From Microbacterium sp. SLBN-146 (GTDB lineage Bacteria; Actinomycetota; Actinomycetes; Actinomycetales; Microbacteriaceae): a stretch of DNA of 64,000 nt. The first letter of the stretch is position 1, and every line of letters begins with the position of its first letter. Below are positions 1 through 8,750 of this stretch, one piece after another. The notes beneath the pieces are model-generated. The model ran no database searches, was not told the origin of the DNA, and was given only the letters and a program-made list of their open reading frames with translations. The stretch covers positions 1,364,001-1,428,000 of the forward strand of contig NZ_VFMR01000001.1 of assembly GCF_006715145.1 (NCBI RefSeq). Direction: 5' to 3'. A program made the position numbers and the translations under genes.

Positions 1-3
1 TCA

Positions 4-504
4 ATGGAAGACGACGAGGTCTACGCGCAGAACGCGATCCGCTGGGCGATGACGCACCTCGGATCGACGGCCTACGCGACACGGTGCCTCGCTTTCGTCG
101 AGGACGCCATCGAACGGTCGAACGAACTCGAGATGTTCGGTGGCGACGACGCCGCCGAATCCGCCCGGATCTACGGTGCCGCGGCCAACTCGGGCACCCC
201 GCCCGTCGGCGCACTGGTCTTCTACGACAGTGTCGGCGACATGCTCGGAGAGCGGCGGAATTGGGGGCACGTGGGGCTCAGCCTCGGTGATGGCCGCGTC
301 ATCCACGCGTGGGACCGCGTTCGCATCGACGATCACATCGCGCTCGCGTCGATCACCCCCGCTCCCGGATGGGAACCCCTTGCTCCGGCGGGCTGGACTC
401 CGCTTCATCGAGCCCTCGAAGATCGCGTGCCCAAGGTCTATCCTCCCGACCAGGATGCCGCAGCGACCGCCCGGGCGATGCAGGCACAGCGCTTCCGCGC
501 CTGA
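4..504 (+). CDS. NlpC/P60- or CHAP-like cysteine peptidase candidate
   Basis: A 166-residue protein with a plausible papain-like layout: Cys28 in a helix (ATRCLAF), then a strand with His89 (WGHVGLSL) and a second polar position at His101 (VIHAW). This spacing resembles NlpC/P60 or CHAP amidase domains that act on cell-wall peptides, but overall similarity is not strong enough for a firm family call. No signal peptide is visible. The reading frame stays open to the window edge, so the ATG used may not be the true start and the protein could be the C-terminal part of something longer. A large palindrome follows the stop codon. Confidence 0.5.
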   Translation: MEDDEVYAQNAIRWAMTHLGSTAYATRCLAFVEDAIERSNELEMFGGDDAAESARIYGAAANSGTPPVGALVFYDSVGDMLGERRNWGHVGLSLGDGRVIHAWDRVRIDDHIALASITPAPGWEPLAPAGWTPLHRALEDRVPKVYPPDQDAAATARAMQAQRFRA

Positions 505-523
505 TCCCCCGCCCGCGCTGCTC

Positions 524-610
524 TCGCCGACACTCCGGCTTCTCGGCGAGCGACCCCGTTGTTGCGCGCAATCGACGGGGTGACTCGGCGAGAACCCGGG
601 GAGTCGGCGA
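524..610. repeat. 87-bp nested palindrome in intergenic space
   Basis: Outer arms TCGCCGAC (524-531) and GTCGGCGA (603-610) and inner arms CCCCGT (554-559) and ACGGGG (575-580) share one centre at 567, next to TTGCGCGCAA. Between them CTCGGCGAG appears on both sides. The whole stretch could fold as one long hairpin or cruciform. It lies between two plus-strand genes and could end transcription of the first. No second copy is seen in this window. The rest of the 505-746 gap shows nothing else except a Shine-Dalgarno sequence. Confidence 0.6.
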
Positions 611-746
611 ATGGGGACGCGGGCGGCAGGGGTCAGCCTGCGCGGCAGTCCGCACGGGACGGGACCAAGGGCCCGGAGCCGGCGCGTCGGCGCGCGCACA
701 GTGGAAGCAGTCCCGCCGTGCACGTCGACGAGAGAAGGGCCACGCG

Positions 747-1919
747 ATGAGCGCACTGCCGCATGTTCACCGTTCCCTGGCGGTGATCCTCGCAACCGGC
801 ATCCTCACGCTGGGTGCTGGCTCGGCCGCGTTCGCCGCGACTGAAGTCCCCCATGCCGACGTCACCGCCACGGTGCAGGACGGTGAGGGCCCGCAGTTCT
901 ATACGGGTGCCTTCGTCGACGTATCGGGGGATGTCGACGGCGACGTCTACGCTGCCGGGCAGAGCGTCACCGTCAGCGGAGACGTGACGGGCGATGTCAT
1001 CGCGGCGGCCCAGACGATCACCATCACCGGGACGGTCGAGGGGAACGTCCGTCTCGCGGCGCAGGATGTCACGATCACGGGAGACATCTCTCGAAGCGGG
1101 ACGATCTTCGCCGCGACCGTGACGGTCGGCGACGCGGGTTCGATCGAGAGCGACCTCGTCGCAGCCGCCGGCAGGATCCGCATCGCGGGAGACATCGGGC
1201 GCGACATGTTCGTCAGCGTGGACCGTCTGTCCATCGACGGGACCGTCGGGGGAGACCTGACGTACACGAGCGACAACGACGCTCGCATCGCCGACGGAGC
1301 CGTGGATGGCACGGTGGAGCGGATCGAGCCGCCCCAGGCTCCCCGCACCGAAGTGTCGCCCGCGGCCGTCTTCGTCGGCTGGCTGCTCGGAGCGATCTAC
1401 GCGCTCGTCGCGCTCAGCCTCCTCACCCTGTTCGCCGGGCTGCTTTTCCCGCGCTGGTTGGACCGTGTGACCGACCACCTCGTCCCCTCGCCGTGGAAGG
1501 CGCTCCTCGTCGGGTTCATCGCGGCGATCGCCGTGCCCCCGGCGCTGTTCGTCCTGGGCATCACGATCGTCGGCGCGCCCCTGGCGCTCGCGGGTGTCGT
1601 CGTCTGGACCGTCATGGTCCTCGCGACCTTCGTGTTCAGCGCGCACTATCTCGGGCGCCTCGTCCTCCGCGGCACGCAGCACCCGGTCGTCAGGTCGCTC
1701 GTCGGGGGAGTCATCCTCATCGTCGCCCTGCAGATCCCGTGGCTGAACATCCTCGTCTGGCTCGCGATGGTGTTCTTCGGGCTCGGTGCGCAACTCCTCG
1801 AGATCCACCGCCTGCGCCCCTGGCGCGTCTCCAGGGCGGTAGAGCCGAGGCCGCGGACCGAGGATGCCGCATCCCCGCCAGCAACGGAAAGCGCGGCGCC
1901 CGCGTCGGCGACGTCGTGA
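747..1919 (+). CDS. Bactofilin-like repeat protein with membrane domain
   Basis: A 390-residue protein with an N-terminal signal peptide (cleavage near AAFA-ATE, residue 30). Residues about 50-190 form a run of short beta repeats of the type GDVxGDVxAA/VTVSGDV, as in bactofilin-like polymer-forming (DUF583/DUF8173-type) proteins. About four hydrophobic segments follow between residues 205 and 350, then a polar, Ala/Pro-rich tail. The expected topology puts the beta solenoid outside and anchors it by the C-terminal half. GAGAAGG sits a suitable distance before the ATG. Role probably envelope organisation, but this is family inference only. Confidence 0.75.
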   Translation: MSALPHVHRSLAVILATGILTLGAGSAAFAATEVPHADVTATVQDGEGPQFYTGAFVDVSGDVDGDVYAAGQSVTVSGDVTGDVIAAAQTITITGTVEGNVRLAAQDVTITGDISRSGTIFAATVTVGDAGSIESDLVAAAGRIRIAGDIGRDMFVSVDRLSIDGTVGGDLTYTSDNDARIADGAVDGTVERIEPPQAPRTEVSPAAVFVGWLLGAIYALVALSLLTLFAGLLFPRWLDRVTDHLVPSPWKALLVGFIAAIAVPPALFVLGITIVGAPLALAGVVVWTVMVLATFVFSAHYLGRLVLRGTQHPVVRSLVGGVILIVALQIPWLNILVWLAMVFFGLGAQLLEIHRLRPWRVSRAVEPRPRTEDAASPPATESAAPASATS

Positions 1920-1929
1920 CTCGGGAGGT

Positions 1930-2637
1930 CTACGCCACTCGCTGCGTCGCGACGTAGACGGTGTTCGACGAAGCCGTCCCCGTCAGGCGGTTGTCGAAGG
2001 TGACGACGTGGGCCGTGGCATCCATGACCGAGGTCAGGGTCGACAGGAACTCTTCGTCGGGCGGGTCATCCGACCAGAGCGCGAAGACTCCGCGCTCGCT
2101 CAGGTGTCGCGTGAGGGATCCCAGGCCGGCGGCCGTGTAGAGATCGGCGTGACTGGGGTCGAGTGTGTGGCGGGGCGAGTGATCGACATCGAGCAGGATG
2201 GCGTCGTACGCCGGAGCACCGGGTCGGGGCATCCGCCTCATGACGTCGAAGAAGTCGTCGTGCACGAGTGTCGCTCGTCCGTCGTCGACGATCGATGCCG
2301 AGACCGGGAGGAGGCGCCGCTCATGCCAGCCGATCACGGCCGGGAGCGCGTCGATGACGTCGAGCCGCCGCACTCGCTCGTCGAGGAGAGCCGTCGCCGC
2401 GGTGTACCCGAGGCCCAGGCCGCCCACGAGAACGTTGAGTCCGTCCCCCTCGACCGAGGCGAGCCCCAGCGTCGCGAGCTCCTCTTCGGCCACGGTGAAA
2501 AGGCTCGACATGAGGTACTCGTCGCCGAGCTTCACCTCGTAGATCTGCTCGTCGGTCTCGGGGTCGGTGCGTCTGCGGAGGGTCAGTTCTCCCATCCGCG
2601 TCGGCTGCCAGTCGAGCTCCTCGAACCGCGCGATCAT
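1930..2637 (-). CDS. Spermidine synthase-fold protein
   Basis: A 235-residue Rossmann methyltransferase-fold protein of the spermidine/spermine synthase superfamily. The nucleotide-binding strand and loop are NVLVGGLGLGYTAATAL, followed by the acidic end of strand 2 (DVIDALPAVI) and an ILLDVDHSP motif. Actinobacterial homologues are annotated as spermidine synthase-like, but several lack proven aminopropyltransferase activity, so the substrate is open. The start chosen is the ATG with GGGGAGG upstream; an upstream in-frame start would add 14 residues without a better ribosome site. It stands alone, convergent with the bactofilin-like gene (10-bp gap), and the island repeat lies upstream of it. 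Confidence 0.75.
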   Translation of the reverse strand: MIARFEELDWQPTRMGELTLRRRTDPETDEQIYEVKLGDEYLMSSLFTVAEEELATLGLASVEGDGLNVLVGGLGLGYTAATALLDERVRRLDVIDALPAVIGWHERRLLPVSASIVDDGRATLVHDDFFDVMRRMPRPGAPAYDAILLDVDHSPRHTLDPSHADLYTAAGLGSLTRHLSERGVFALWSDDPPDEEFLSTLTSVMDATAHVVTFDNRLTGTASSNTVYVATQRVA

Positions 2638-2681
2638 GGTGCCTCCCCTCGCCCCTCTGTCGTCCATCCTCCCACCCACTC

Positions 2682-2793
2682 CGGAGGGCGCCCGGCGATG
2701 CTGAGGAGACCGGCGATACTGCGGGCGCCTGGTGCCCGAGCACCCTCAGGTCTGCGGATCTCCTCACAACCGCGCGGTCAGTCTTCTTGCGCG
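2682..2793. repeat. Left 112-bp direct repeat of the catabolic island
   Basis: Matches 13133-13244 without gaps with 8 mismatches over 112 bp, in the same orientation. It contains an imperfect form of the long palindrome seen intact in the right copy. Its last part is a vestige of the C-terminus of the hydrolase gene at the right end: read on the minus strand, 2778-2792 gives Ala-Gln-Glu-Asp-stop, as in the intact gene. It ends 1 bp before the stop codon of the SDR gene. This looks like a junction scar. Confidence 0.9.
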
Positions 2794-2794
2794 C

Positions 2795-3538
2795 TCACGG
2801 CATGTACGAGCCACCGTTGACGTGGAACACCTGACCCGTCACGTGCGCGAGCGTGTCGGACGCGAAGAGCGCGATGACGCGGCCCATCTCGTCGGCGCGC
2901 CCCGCACGGCCGAGAGGGATGGTCGAGATGAGCGCATCCATCGACGCGTCGTCATGGGCCGAGCGGGGCTGTGCCGTGTCGGTGAGACCCGGGGCGACCG
3001 CATTCACCCGGATGCCATGGGGAGCAAGCTCGAGCGCCAGTGAGCGCGTGAGCGAGACGACGCCCCCTTTGCTCGCCGCGTAGTGGGAGCCGTGGGGCTG
3101 CCCGCGAACCGCGGACGACGCGAGGTTGATGATGGATCCGCCGCCCTGCGCCGCCATGAGCCGGGCGGCGGCCTGGCTCGTGAACGCGACAGCGGTGAGG
3201 TTCACACTCATCACGGCGTTCCATTCGTCCTCCGTCATCTCGAGGAACGCCCGGCGGGGAAAGATCCCCGCATTGTTGACGAGGACATCCACGCGCCCCC
3301 ATGCGTCCGCCACGCGCGACACCATCGCCCGGATCTCCGTGACGGACGACACGTCGGCGCGGATCGGCAGTGCACGCCTCCCGCGATCGCGGACCTCTTG
3401 CGCGACCTCGGCGGCGCCCTGTTCGTCTGAGAGGTAGTTCACCGCAACGTCGAAACCGCTGTCAGCGAGCGCGAGCGCGGCCTCGCGACCGATTCCCTGC
3501 TGAGCGCCCGTCACGAGCGCTGTTCTCTGCGCCGTCAT
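2795..3538 (-). CDS. Short-chain dehydrogenase/reductase (FabG-like)
   Basis: A 247-residue classical SDR. It has the dinucleotide site TGAQQGIG (residues 10-17), the NNAG motif (VLVNNAGIF), the catalytic Ser and the YAASK Tyr-Lys pair, and ends with VTGQVFHVNGG as FabG-type enzymes do. It oxidises or reduces an alcohol/ketone with NAD(P)H; the substrate is not evident. It is the second gene of a minus-strand operon, overlapping the MmgE/PrpD stop-start by 4 bp. Its stop abuts the left island repeat. Confidence 0.9.
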   Translation of the reverse strand: MTAQRTALVTGAQQGIGREAALALADSGFDVAVNYLSDEQGAAEVAQEVRDRGRRALPIRADVSSVTEIRAMVSRVADAWGRVDVLVNNAGIFPRRAFLEMTEDEWNAVMSVNLTAVAFTSQAAARLMAAQGGGSIINLASSAVRGQPHGSHYAASKGGVVSLTRSLALELAPHGIRVNAVAPGLTDTAQPRSAHDDASMDALISTIPLGRAGRADEMGRVIALFASDTLAHVTGQVFHVNGGSYMP

Positions 3539-4878
3539 GCGTGCTCACCTTCCGGCGTGCCCAGGAGGCTGGACAGGATGGGCCGCCATCGCGTGCGGGA
3601 GTCGATTCCTCCCTCGATCAGCTGGCGCGCGATTCGGGAGAATTCCGGTGCGCGATGCGCCGTCAACTGCGAGATCTTTCCCACGAGCTGATCCGCGCTC
3701 ATCGGCCGGCCGGGCTCACCGATGGCGCTCAGGCATTCGGCGGCTTCCCTGCGTCCGTCGTCGAACACGAGAGTGACACGCGCCGGCCGGTCGTGCGGAT
3801 AGGGCGGCAGCGGCTCGAAAGAGTGGATTCGGACGAGGCTGCGAAGGCGCGCGACCGCGGGATGCGAGATCCAGGACTGCGAGTACACCTCCGGATCGGT
3901 GCGTCCGGCGACCAAGGTGGCGGCGACGACATGGGGGAGGGAGAACTTGCCGCCCAAGCTCGTCGTGGGATGCGCATCGCCGAGCTCGATGCCGAGGGGA
4001 TGCGTCGCGACGTCGATCGCCGCGATCCGCGCGACATCGAGGTGCTGCGCATCGGGGGAGGCGAGTGCAGACGCCGCTTCGATGGCGGAGTGCGTGTACT
4101 GGCAGGCCGCGTAGACCTTGTGATATCCGTCTTCCACAGCCCATGCGGCATCGTCGGCCCGTGCGCCGGTAGTCATGTCCGCGAGCGCGTCGGTGTCGGC
4201 GTCGATGCCTGCGAGCGTCGCGTCGGCGGCGAGGAAGCCCAGCCCCGCGCCCGCTGCCGCCCAGAGGTTGCGCGCGAGAATGCCGTCGTGGGCGAGTCGG
4301 TAGTCGCCCCGCGGAGCCAGTGTCGCGGCGACATCGACCGCCTTCACGACCATCGCGGGGTCGCGCGTGCGGAGCCAGACGAGGGTCGTGGCGGCGCCGA
4401 TGGGGGAGAGGTAGGAGTGCGGGTGCACGGCCCGCGCACGCGGGGGATCGATGTGCCGCGCGATGGTCGCGACGACTTCGTACCCGACTGTGATCGCCTC
4501 GAGAAGATCCTGGAGAGTGCGATCCTCCGCTTCGCACTCGGCCATCGCCGCGGGAACGGTGTAGAGACCGCCGTGGCACCCGGCCCGGCGGTAGCCCTCG
4601 TCGAGCTCGTCCCATCCCGCGAGGAGCCCGTTCTTCTGGGCCGCGACGATGCGGGAGTCGGATCCGCCGCTCACGATCGTGGCCTCCCCTCCGGAGGACG
4701 TGGACGCCGTCGCGAAAGCGCTGGCCCGTGGGTCATCGGCGCCGCTCAGCATCGCGGCGACATCGTCGACGAGGATGCGTGCAGCGTAGGGGGCGAGTCG
4801 CGTCTCGGACGCTGCCCCCAGGGCTCGGCCTCGGAGCGAAGCGCGCCACGAGTCGCGGTGCAAAGCAGAGTCGGTCAT
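3535..4878 (-). CDS. MmgE/PrpD family dehydratase-like protein
   Basis: A 447-residue member of the MmgE/PrpD family, which includes 2-methylcitrate dehydratase and cis-aconitate decarboxylase. Family features seen: the N-terminal helical part with DDVAAMLSGADD and the GG-containing loop (SSGGEATIVSGG), GYEVVATIARHI in the helical core, and the C-terminal lid domain with HPLGIELGDAHPTTSLGGKFSLPH. The family works on tricarboxylates or similar acids; here it probably handles an organic acid made by the linked pathway. It is transcribed divergently from the asparaginase-like gene, with the palindromic operator between them. Confidence 0.85.
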   Translation of the reverse strand: MTDSALHRDSWRASLRGRALGAASETRLAPYAARILVDDVAAMLSGADDPRASAFATASTSSGGEATIVSGGSDSRIVAAQKNGLLAGWDELDEGYRRAGCHGGLYTVPAAMAECEAEDRTLQDLLEAITVGYEVVATIARHIDPPRARAVHPHSYLSPIGAATTLVWLRTRDPAMVVKAVDVAATLAPRGDYRLAHDGILARNLWAAAGAGLGFLAADATLAGIDADTDALADMTTGARADDAAWAVEDGYHKVYAACQYTHSAIEAASALASPDAQHLDVARIAAIDVATHPLGIELGDAHPTTSLGGKFSLPHVVAATLVAGRTDPEVYSQSWISHPAVARLRSLVRIHSFEPLPPYPHDRPARVTLVFDDGRREAAECLSAIGEPGRPMSADQLVGKISQLTAHRAPEFSRIARQLIEGGIDSRTRWRPILSSLLGTPEGEHA

Positions 4879-4921
4879 GTCGGCCCCTTTGTTACGAATC
4901 GGAAAATTCCGTCCGGAACTC

Positions 4922-4951
4922 TTGACTGCGCAATCGTTCTTTCTGTCTAAT
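4922..4951 (+). promoter_or_regulatory. Promoter of the nine-gene island operon
   Basis: TTGACT (4922-4927) and TCTAAT (4946-4951), 18 bp apart, lie a suitable distance ahead of the asparaginase-like start. The left arm of the operator begins at the last base of the -35 hexamer and fills most of the spacer, so a bound repressor would block RNA polymerase. Confidence 0.55.
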
Positions 4952-4974
4952 CAGTCTAGAAGAACGATTGCGCA
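4927..4974. promoter_or_regulatory. 14-bp perfect inverted-repeat operator
   Basis: TGCGCAATCGTTCT (4927-4940) is exactly inverted as AGAACGATTGCGCA (4961-4974), separated by 20 bp. It lies between the divergent PrpD and asparaginase-like genes. Each arm contains an AATCGTT core with a central CG, as LacI-family half or full sites do. The LacI-type gene at the end of the same operon (12122) is the natural candidate ligand. Confidence 0.75.
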
Positions 4975-4984
4975 GGAGGAACCA

Positions 4985-5962
4985 TTGAAAGTCGGGCTAC
5001 TAGCGACGGGCGGCACTATCGCGTCGCGCCACGACGATCGCGGCGCGCTCGTCCCCGTGCTGCGCGGTGAGGCGCTGCTCGGCGGCATACGCCTGCACCC
5101 CGCATTGGAGGTGCAGGTCGTCGACCTCGAACCGGTCGCGAGCTACGCCACGACTCTCACGGCGATGGTCGACGTCGTCCTGCATGTGCGCGCCCTGCTC
5201 GAGACGGGATGCGAGGGCGTCGTCGTGACTCACGGCACGGACACGCTCGAGGAGATGGCGTTTCTCACCTCGATGCTTCTGCCCCTCGACGCACGGGTCG
5301 CATTGACCGGTGCGCAGCGCCCCGCGGGGGAAGCGGACACGGATGCTCTGAGGAACCTCGCGGATGCCTTCGCCGCGGTACGAGAAGGCCTGCCCGTCTC
5401 GGTCGTGATCGGTGGGCTCGCCATCGCTGGTGCGGAGGCCCGGAAGACGCACAGCTCTGCCATCGACGCCTTCTCCGGAGGGGCCGCAGGAGCGATCGCC
5501 CTCATCGACGATGACGAGGTGATCAGGCTGTCGCGTCCCTATCGAGGCGCCGTGTTCGCCGGCGTCGATCGGCCGATCGTCCCTCGCGTGGACATCGTGA
5601 AGTCGGGCGCGGGCACCAACGCCGATCACATCGACGCTTCCGTGCGGGGCGGTGCGGCTGGCATCGTGCTGGAAGCCATGGGTCGCGGCAACACGAGTCC
5701 GTCCGTGACGGCGGCGGTCGAGCGCGCCGTGCGTGCCGGAGTCGTCGTGCTCATCACATCCCGTACAGGTGCGGGGCTCGTGCGTCCCGCGTACGGAGTG
5801 GGGGGCGGCGCCGACCTCCGCGACGCCGGAGCGCTCTTCGCGGGCGACCTCACGACCTCACGAGCGCGCGTCGCCCTCTCGCTCGCGATCGGCCAGTCGG
5901 ATGCGGAGTCGGTCGAAGAACTCGTCACCCGGACGTGGAAGGTGGTGCCCGATGCGTGCTGA
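4985..5962 (+). CDS. L-asparaginase-family amidohydrolase (TTG start)
   Basis: A 325-residue asparaginase/glutaminase fold. The first catalytic Thr is in LATGGTIAS (Thr11) and the second in VVTHGTDTLEE (Thr85-Asp86), with the conserved Lys in VDIVKSGAGTN. It starts with TTG, chosen because AGGAGG lies 4-5 bp before it and homology begins at residue 1. The family hydrolyses amide side chains of asparagine or related half-amides. Because it follows a PuuE-like ring opener in the same operon, a half-amide of a dicarboxylic acid is a reasonable guess for the substrate. The 3' end overlaps the next gene by 11 bp. Confidence 0.85.
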   Translation: MKVGLLATGGTIASRHDDRGALVPVLRGEALLGGIRLHPALEVQVVDLEPVASYATTLTAMVDVVLHVRALLETGCEGVVVTHGTDTLEEMAFLTSMLLPLDARVALTGAQRPAGEADTDALRNLADAFAAVREGLPVSVVIGGLAIAGAEARKTHSSAIDAFSGGAAGAIALIDDDEVIRLSRPYRGAVFAGVDRPIVPRVDIVKSGAGTNADHIDASVRGGAAGIVLEAMGRGNTSPSVTAAVERAVRAGVVVLITSRTGAGLVRPAYGVGGGADLRDAGALFAGDLTTSRARVALSLAIGQSDAESVEELVTRTWKVVPDAC

Positions 5963-6983
5963 CGGTGTCGTCCTCACTCGATTCGGTGGGCCCGAGGTCC
6001 TCGACGTGACATCCATCGACATTCCCGAGCCGGGGCCGGGGGAGGTTCTCGTGCGCGTCACGGCCGTCTCCCTCAACCACCTCGATCTGGAGATCCGCGC
6101 CGGTGTCTCTCGCCTTCCCATCGACCTCCCGCACGTGCTCGGACGAGAGGTCGTCGGAGAAGTCGTCGCCGCCGCGGATGCGGACTCGCCGTGGTCGGCG
6201 GGAGACCGTGTTCTCGTGCTTCCGCATGTCGTGTGCGGTCGGTGCCGGAACTGCCTCACGGGTGCCGCCAACATCTGCCTGCGCGGCTGGATGCCCGGCA
6301 TCCACGGCTGGGGTGGAAACGCGGAACTCATGATCGCGCCGAGTCGAGGAATCGTCGCTGCCCCGGACCTCGACCCAGTCATCACCGCCGCGCTCCCGAT
6401 CTCGTTCGGCACCGCGTGGCGTGCGCTCCATGGAACGGCGCACGTCTCCACCGGAGAGTGGGTCGTCGTCGCGGGAGCGGGCGGTGCGCTGGGGCACGCC
6501 TGCCTTCAAGTCGCCGCCTTGGCCGGCGCCCGTCCCATCGCGCTCGTGCGTGATCCCGCCCGCGCGGACTTCGTTCGCCGCTGTGGAGCCGAGGAAGTGG
6601 TCGTCACGAGCGAGGCCGACTGGCCGGAGCGCGTGCGCACGATCACGGGCTCACGAGGCGCGGATGTCATCGTCGACCATGTCGGGGGCGCGAACTTCGA
6701 GGGAAGCATCCGCGCACTCGCCGATCGTGGGCGCCTCGTCGTGGCCGGCGGTCACGGGGGCGAGTTCCCGCAGCTCGATGTCGTCGACGTGTTCCGGCGA
6801 GAGCTGCGGATCCTCGGTGTCCGCAGTCAGCGCCCCGACGACATCGAGGCCGTTCTCGGGCTCGCCGTCGAAGGCCGGCTCACCCCGCACATCGCCGAGA
6901 CGATGGCGCTGAAAGATGTCCGAGCGGCGCACGATCTCGTCGCCAGCCGCTCCACGACGGGGAAGGTCGTGCTGCAGCCCTGA
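5952..6983 (+). CDS. Zinc-type MDR alcohol dehydrogenase
   Basis: A 343-residue medium-chain dehydrogenase/reductase. It has the GroES-like N-terminal domain with the catalytic GREVVGEV segment, a structural-zinc lobe CGRCRNCLTGAANIC, and a Rossmann domain with the binding loop VVVAGAGGALGHA (about residues 173-185). Similar enzymes reduce quinones or oxidise alcohols with NAD(P). The start ATG overlaps the asparaginase-like 3' end, so translation is likely coupled. The specific substrate is unknown. Confidence 0.85.
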   Translation: MRADGVVLTRFGGPEVLDVTSIDIPEPGPGEVLVRVTAVSLNHLDLEIRAGVSRLPIDLPHVLGREVVGEVVAAADADSPWSAGDRVLVLPHVVCGRCRNCLTGAANICLRGWMPGIHGWGGNAELMIAPSRGIVAAPDLDPVITAALPISFGTAWRALHGTAHVSTGEWVVVAGAGGALGHACLQVAALAGARPIALVRDPARADFVRRCGAEEVVVTSEADWPERVRTITGSRGADVIVDHVGGANFEGSIRALADRGRLVVAGGHGGEFPQLDVVDVFRRELRILGVRSQRPDDIEAVLGLAVEGRLTPHIAETMALKDVRAAHDLVASRSTTGKVVLQP

Positions 6984-7020
6984 GGCGGCACCGATCTCAC
7001 AACGAGGAAGAAGGAAGCGA

Positions 7021-7956
7021 ATGACCCACATCGGCGGACCCGACCGCGACTTCATCGGATACGGTCAGCACGCCCCGCAGATCGAGTGGCCCAACGGTGC
7101 TCGCGTCGCCGTGAGCCTGTGCATGAACTACGAGGAAGGGGCGGAGCGCAGCATCCTCGACGGGGATGAGCGCAATGAGTGGGTCGGTGAGATCAGCTAC
7201 ACGCCCGAAGATCAGACGGCACGCGATCTGTCGCAGGAGTCGGTCTACGAGTACGGGAGTCGTGCAGGCATCTGGCGTCTCATGCGCCTCTTCGATCGCA
7301 CCGAGACGCGCGTCACGTTCTACGCCGCAGCGCAGGCGCTGCAGCGCAACCCTGCCCTCGCTCGGCAGATCATCCCGGCAGGGCACGAGGTGTCCGGTCA
7401 CGGGCTCCGATGGGTCGAGCCGACGTCTTCGACACGTGAGCAGGAGCGCGACGACATCGCCCGCGCCGTCGAGATCATCGAGGAGACGACGGGGGAGGCT
7501 CCGAGAGGGTGGTACTCGCGCTACGCGCCGTCCGTCAACACCCGAGAGCTCCTCATCGAGCACGGCGGCTTCTCCTATGACTCCGACGCGTACAACGACG
7601 ACATTCCCTACTGGGTGATGGTCAAGGGGAAACGGCACCTGGTCGTGCCGTACACCCACACCTACAACGACGGCCGGTTCGCGTTCACGCCGGGATACAG
7701 CCACCCCGGGGACTTCTTCGAGAACTGCCGACGCGGCATCCAGTACCTCATCGACGAGGGCGAGACACACCCCCGGATGATGTCGATCGGGCTGCACGCC
7801 CGCCTCGTCGGACAGGCAGGTCGCACCTCAGCGCTTGCCGATCTCATCGAATGGGCCAACTCCACCGGAGCGGTCTGGTTCGCCCGCCGCGGCGACATCG
7901 CCGACTGGTTCACAGCCAACTACAGCGACACACCCACACTTGGAGGTGGTTCCTGA
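7021..7956 (+). CDS. PuuE-like polysaccharide-deacetylase-fold amidohydrolase
   Basis: A 311-residue NodB-fold protein closely resembling PuuE allantoinases. Signature stretches are DFIGYGQHAPQIEWP near the N-terminus, SLCMNYEEGAER, ESVYEYGSRAGIWRL, HEVSGHGLRW, YDSDAYNDDIPYW and MMSIGLHARLVG. The usual metal Asp-Asp of chitin deacetylases is replaced by NYEEG, as in the PuuE branch, whose members open cyclic amides such as allantoin and, as I recall, some cyclic imides. Without other ureide genes nearby, allantoin itself is less likely. AGGAAG precedes the ATG. It sits directly before the ABC transporter genes. Confidence 0.85.
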   Translation: MTHIGGPDRDFIGYGQHAPQIEWPNGARVAVSLCMNYEEGAERSILDGDERNEWVGEISYTPEDQTARDLSQESVYEYGSRAGIWRLMRLFDRTETRVTFYAAAQALQRNPALARQIIPAGHEVSGHGLRWVEPTSSTREQERDDIARAVEIIEETTGEAPRGWYSRYAPSVNTRELLIEHGGFSYDSDAYNDDIPYWVMVKGKRHLVVPYTHTYNDGRFAFTPGYSHPGDFFENCRRGIQYLIDEGETHPRMMSIGLHARLVGQAGRTSALADLIEWANSTGAVWFARRGDIADWFTANYSDTPTLGGGS

Positions 7957-8750
7957 TGCGCGTCGAAATCGACGGGATCAGCAAGTCCTACACCGACTCT
8001 GCCGGCAACCCGCTCCCCGTGGTCGGAGGTCTGAGTGCCTCCATCGAGCAGGGTGAGTTCGTCTGCATCATCGGACCCAGCGGATGCGGGAAGTCGACGC
8101 TGCTGGGGATGCTCGGCGGTCTGCTCCCACCGGATGCCGGAGTGATCCGGTTCTCGGGTACGCGCACCGCGACAGGCGAGATGACCTCGATCGTCTGGCA
8201 GGACTATGCGCTCATCCCCTGGCGTTCGATCATCGACAACGTCGCCTTCGGTCTCGAGGTGCGCGGCGTTCCGAAGCCCGAACGCAAGAAGACCGCGCAG
8301 AGCTATCTGGAGACGATGGGGATCGGTGCCTTCGCGGATGCTCGGCCGAAGCAGCTGTCGGGGGGAATGCGTCAGCGTGCGGGGATCGCGCGCGCACTCG
8401 CAAGCGATCCCGAAGTGCTCCTCATGGACGAGCCGTTCGCTGCCGTCGACGCGCAGACTCGGACGCTGCTTCAGGAAGAGCTTCTGGCGGTGTGGGAGAA
8501 GCACCGCAAGACGGTCATCTTCATCACCCACGGAATCGAGGAGGCTCTGCTTCTCGCGGACCGCGTCCTCGTCCTCAGCGGTCGTCCAACGCGTGTCGTC
8601 GAAGACCTGAAAGTCCCCTTCGCCCGTCCGCGGACCGCCGACATCGCGCAGACGCCTGTCTTCGCAGAGCTGAAGCAGCACCTGTGGGAGCGCCTTCGCG
8701 ACGCGACGCGCGCTGCCGAGTGGGCAGAAGTGGAAGGGGCAACGTCATGA
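7956..8750 (+). CDS. NitT/TauT-type ABC transporter ATP-binding protein
   Basis: A 264-residue ABC ATPase with Walker A GPSGCGKST, Q-loop VWQDYALIPWR, signature LSGGMRQR, Walker B VLLMDEPF and the switch His in FITHGIEEA. The PWR after the Q-loop and overall length match the SsuB/TauB/NrtD group that energises uptake of nitrate, sulfonates, and pyrimidine or riboflavin precursors. It starts in the TGATG junction with the PuuE-like gene. It works with the permease and lipoprotein encoded next. Confidence 0.92.
   Translation: MRVEIDGISKSYTDSAGNPLPVVGGLSASIEQGEFVCIIGPSGCGKSTLLGMLGGLLPPDAGVIRFSGTRTATGEMTSIVWQDYALIPWRSIIDNVAFGLEVRGVPKPERKKTAQSYLETMGIGAFADARPKQLSGGMRQRAGIARALASDPEVLLMDEPFAAVDAQTRTLLQEELLAVWEKHRKTVIFITHGIEEALLLADRVLVLSGRPTRVVEDLKVPFARPRTADIAQTPVFAELKQHLWERLRDATRAAEWAEVEGATS

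Noticed and set aside
309..746. Longer start for the bactofilin-like protein
   Set aside because: The extension overlaps the upstream gene and the palindrome, while a signal peptide and ribosome site mark the ATG at 747.
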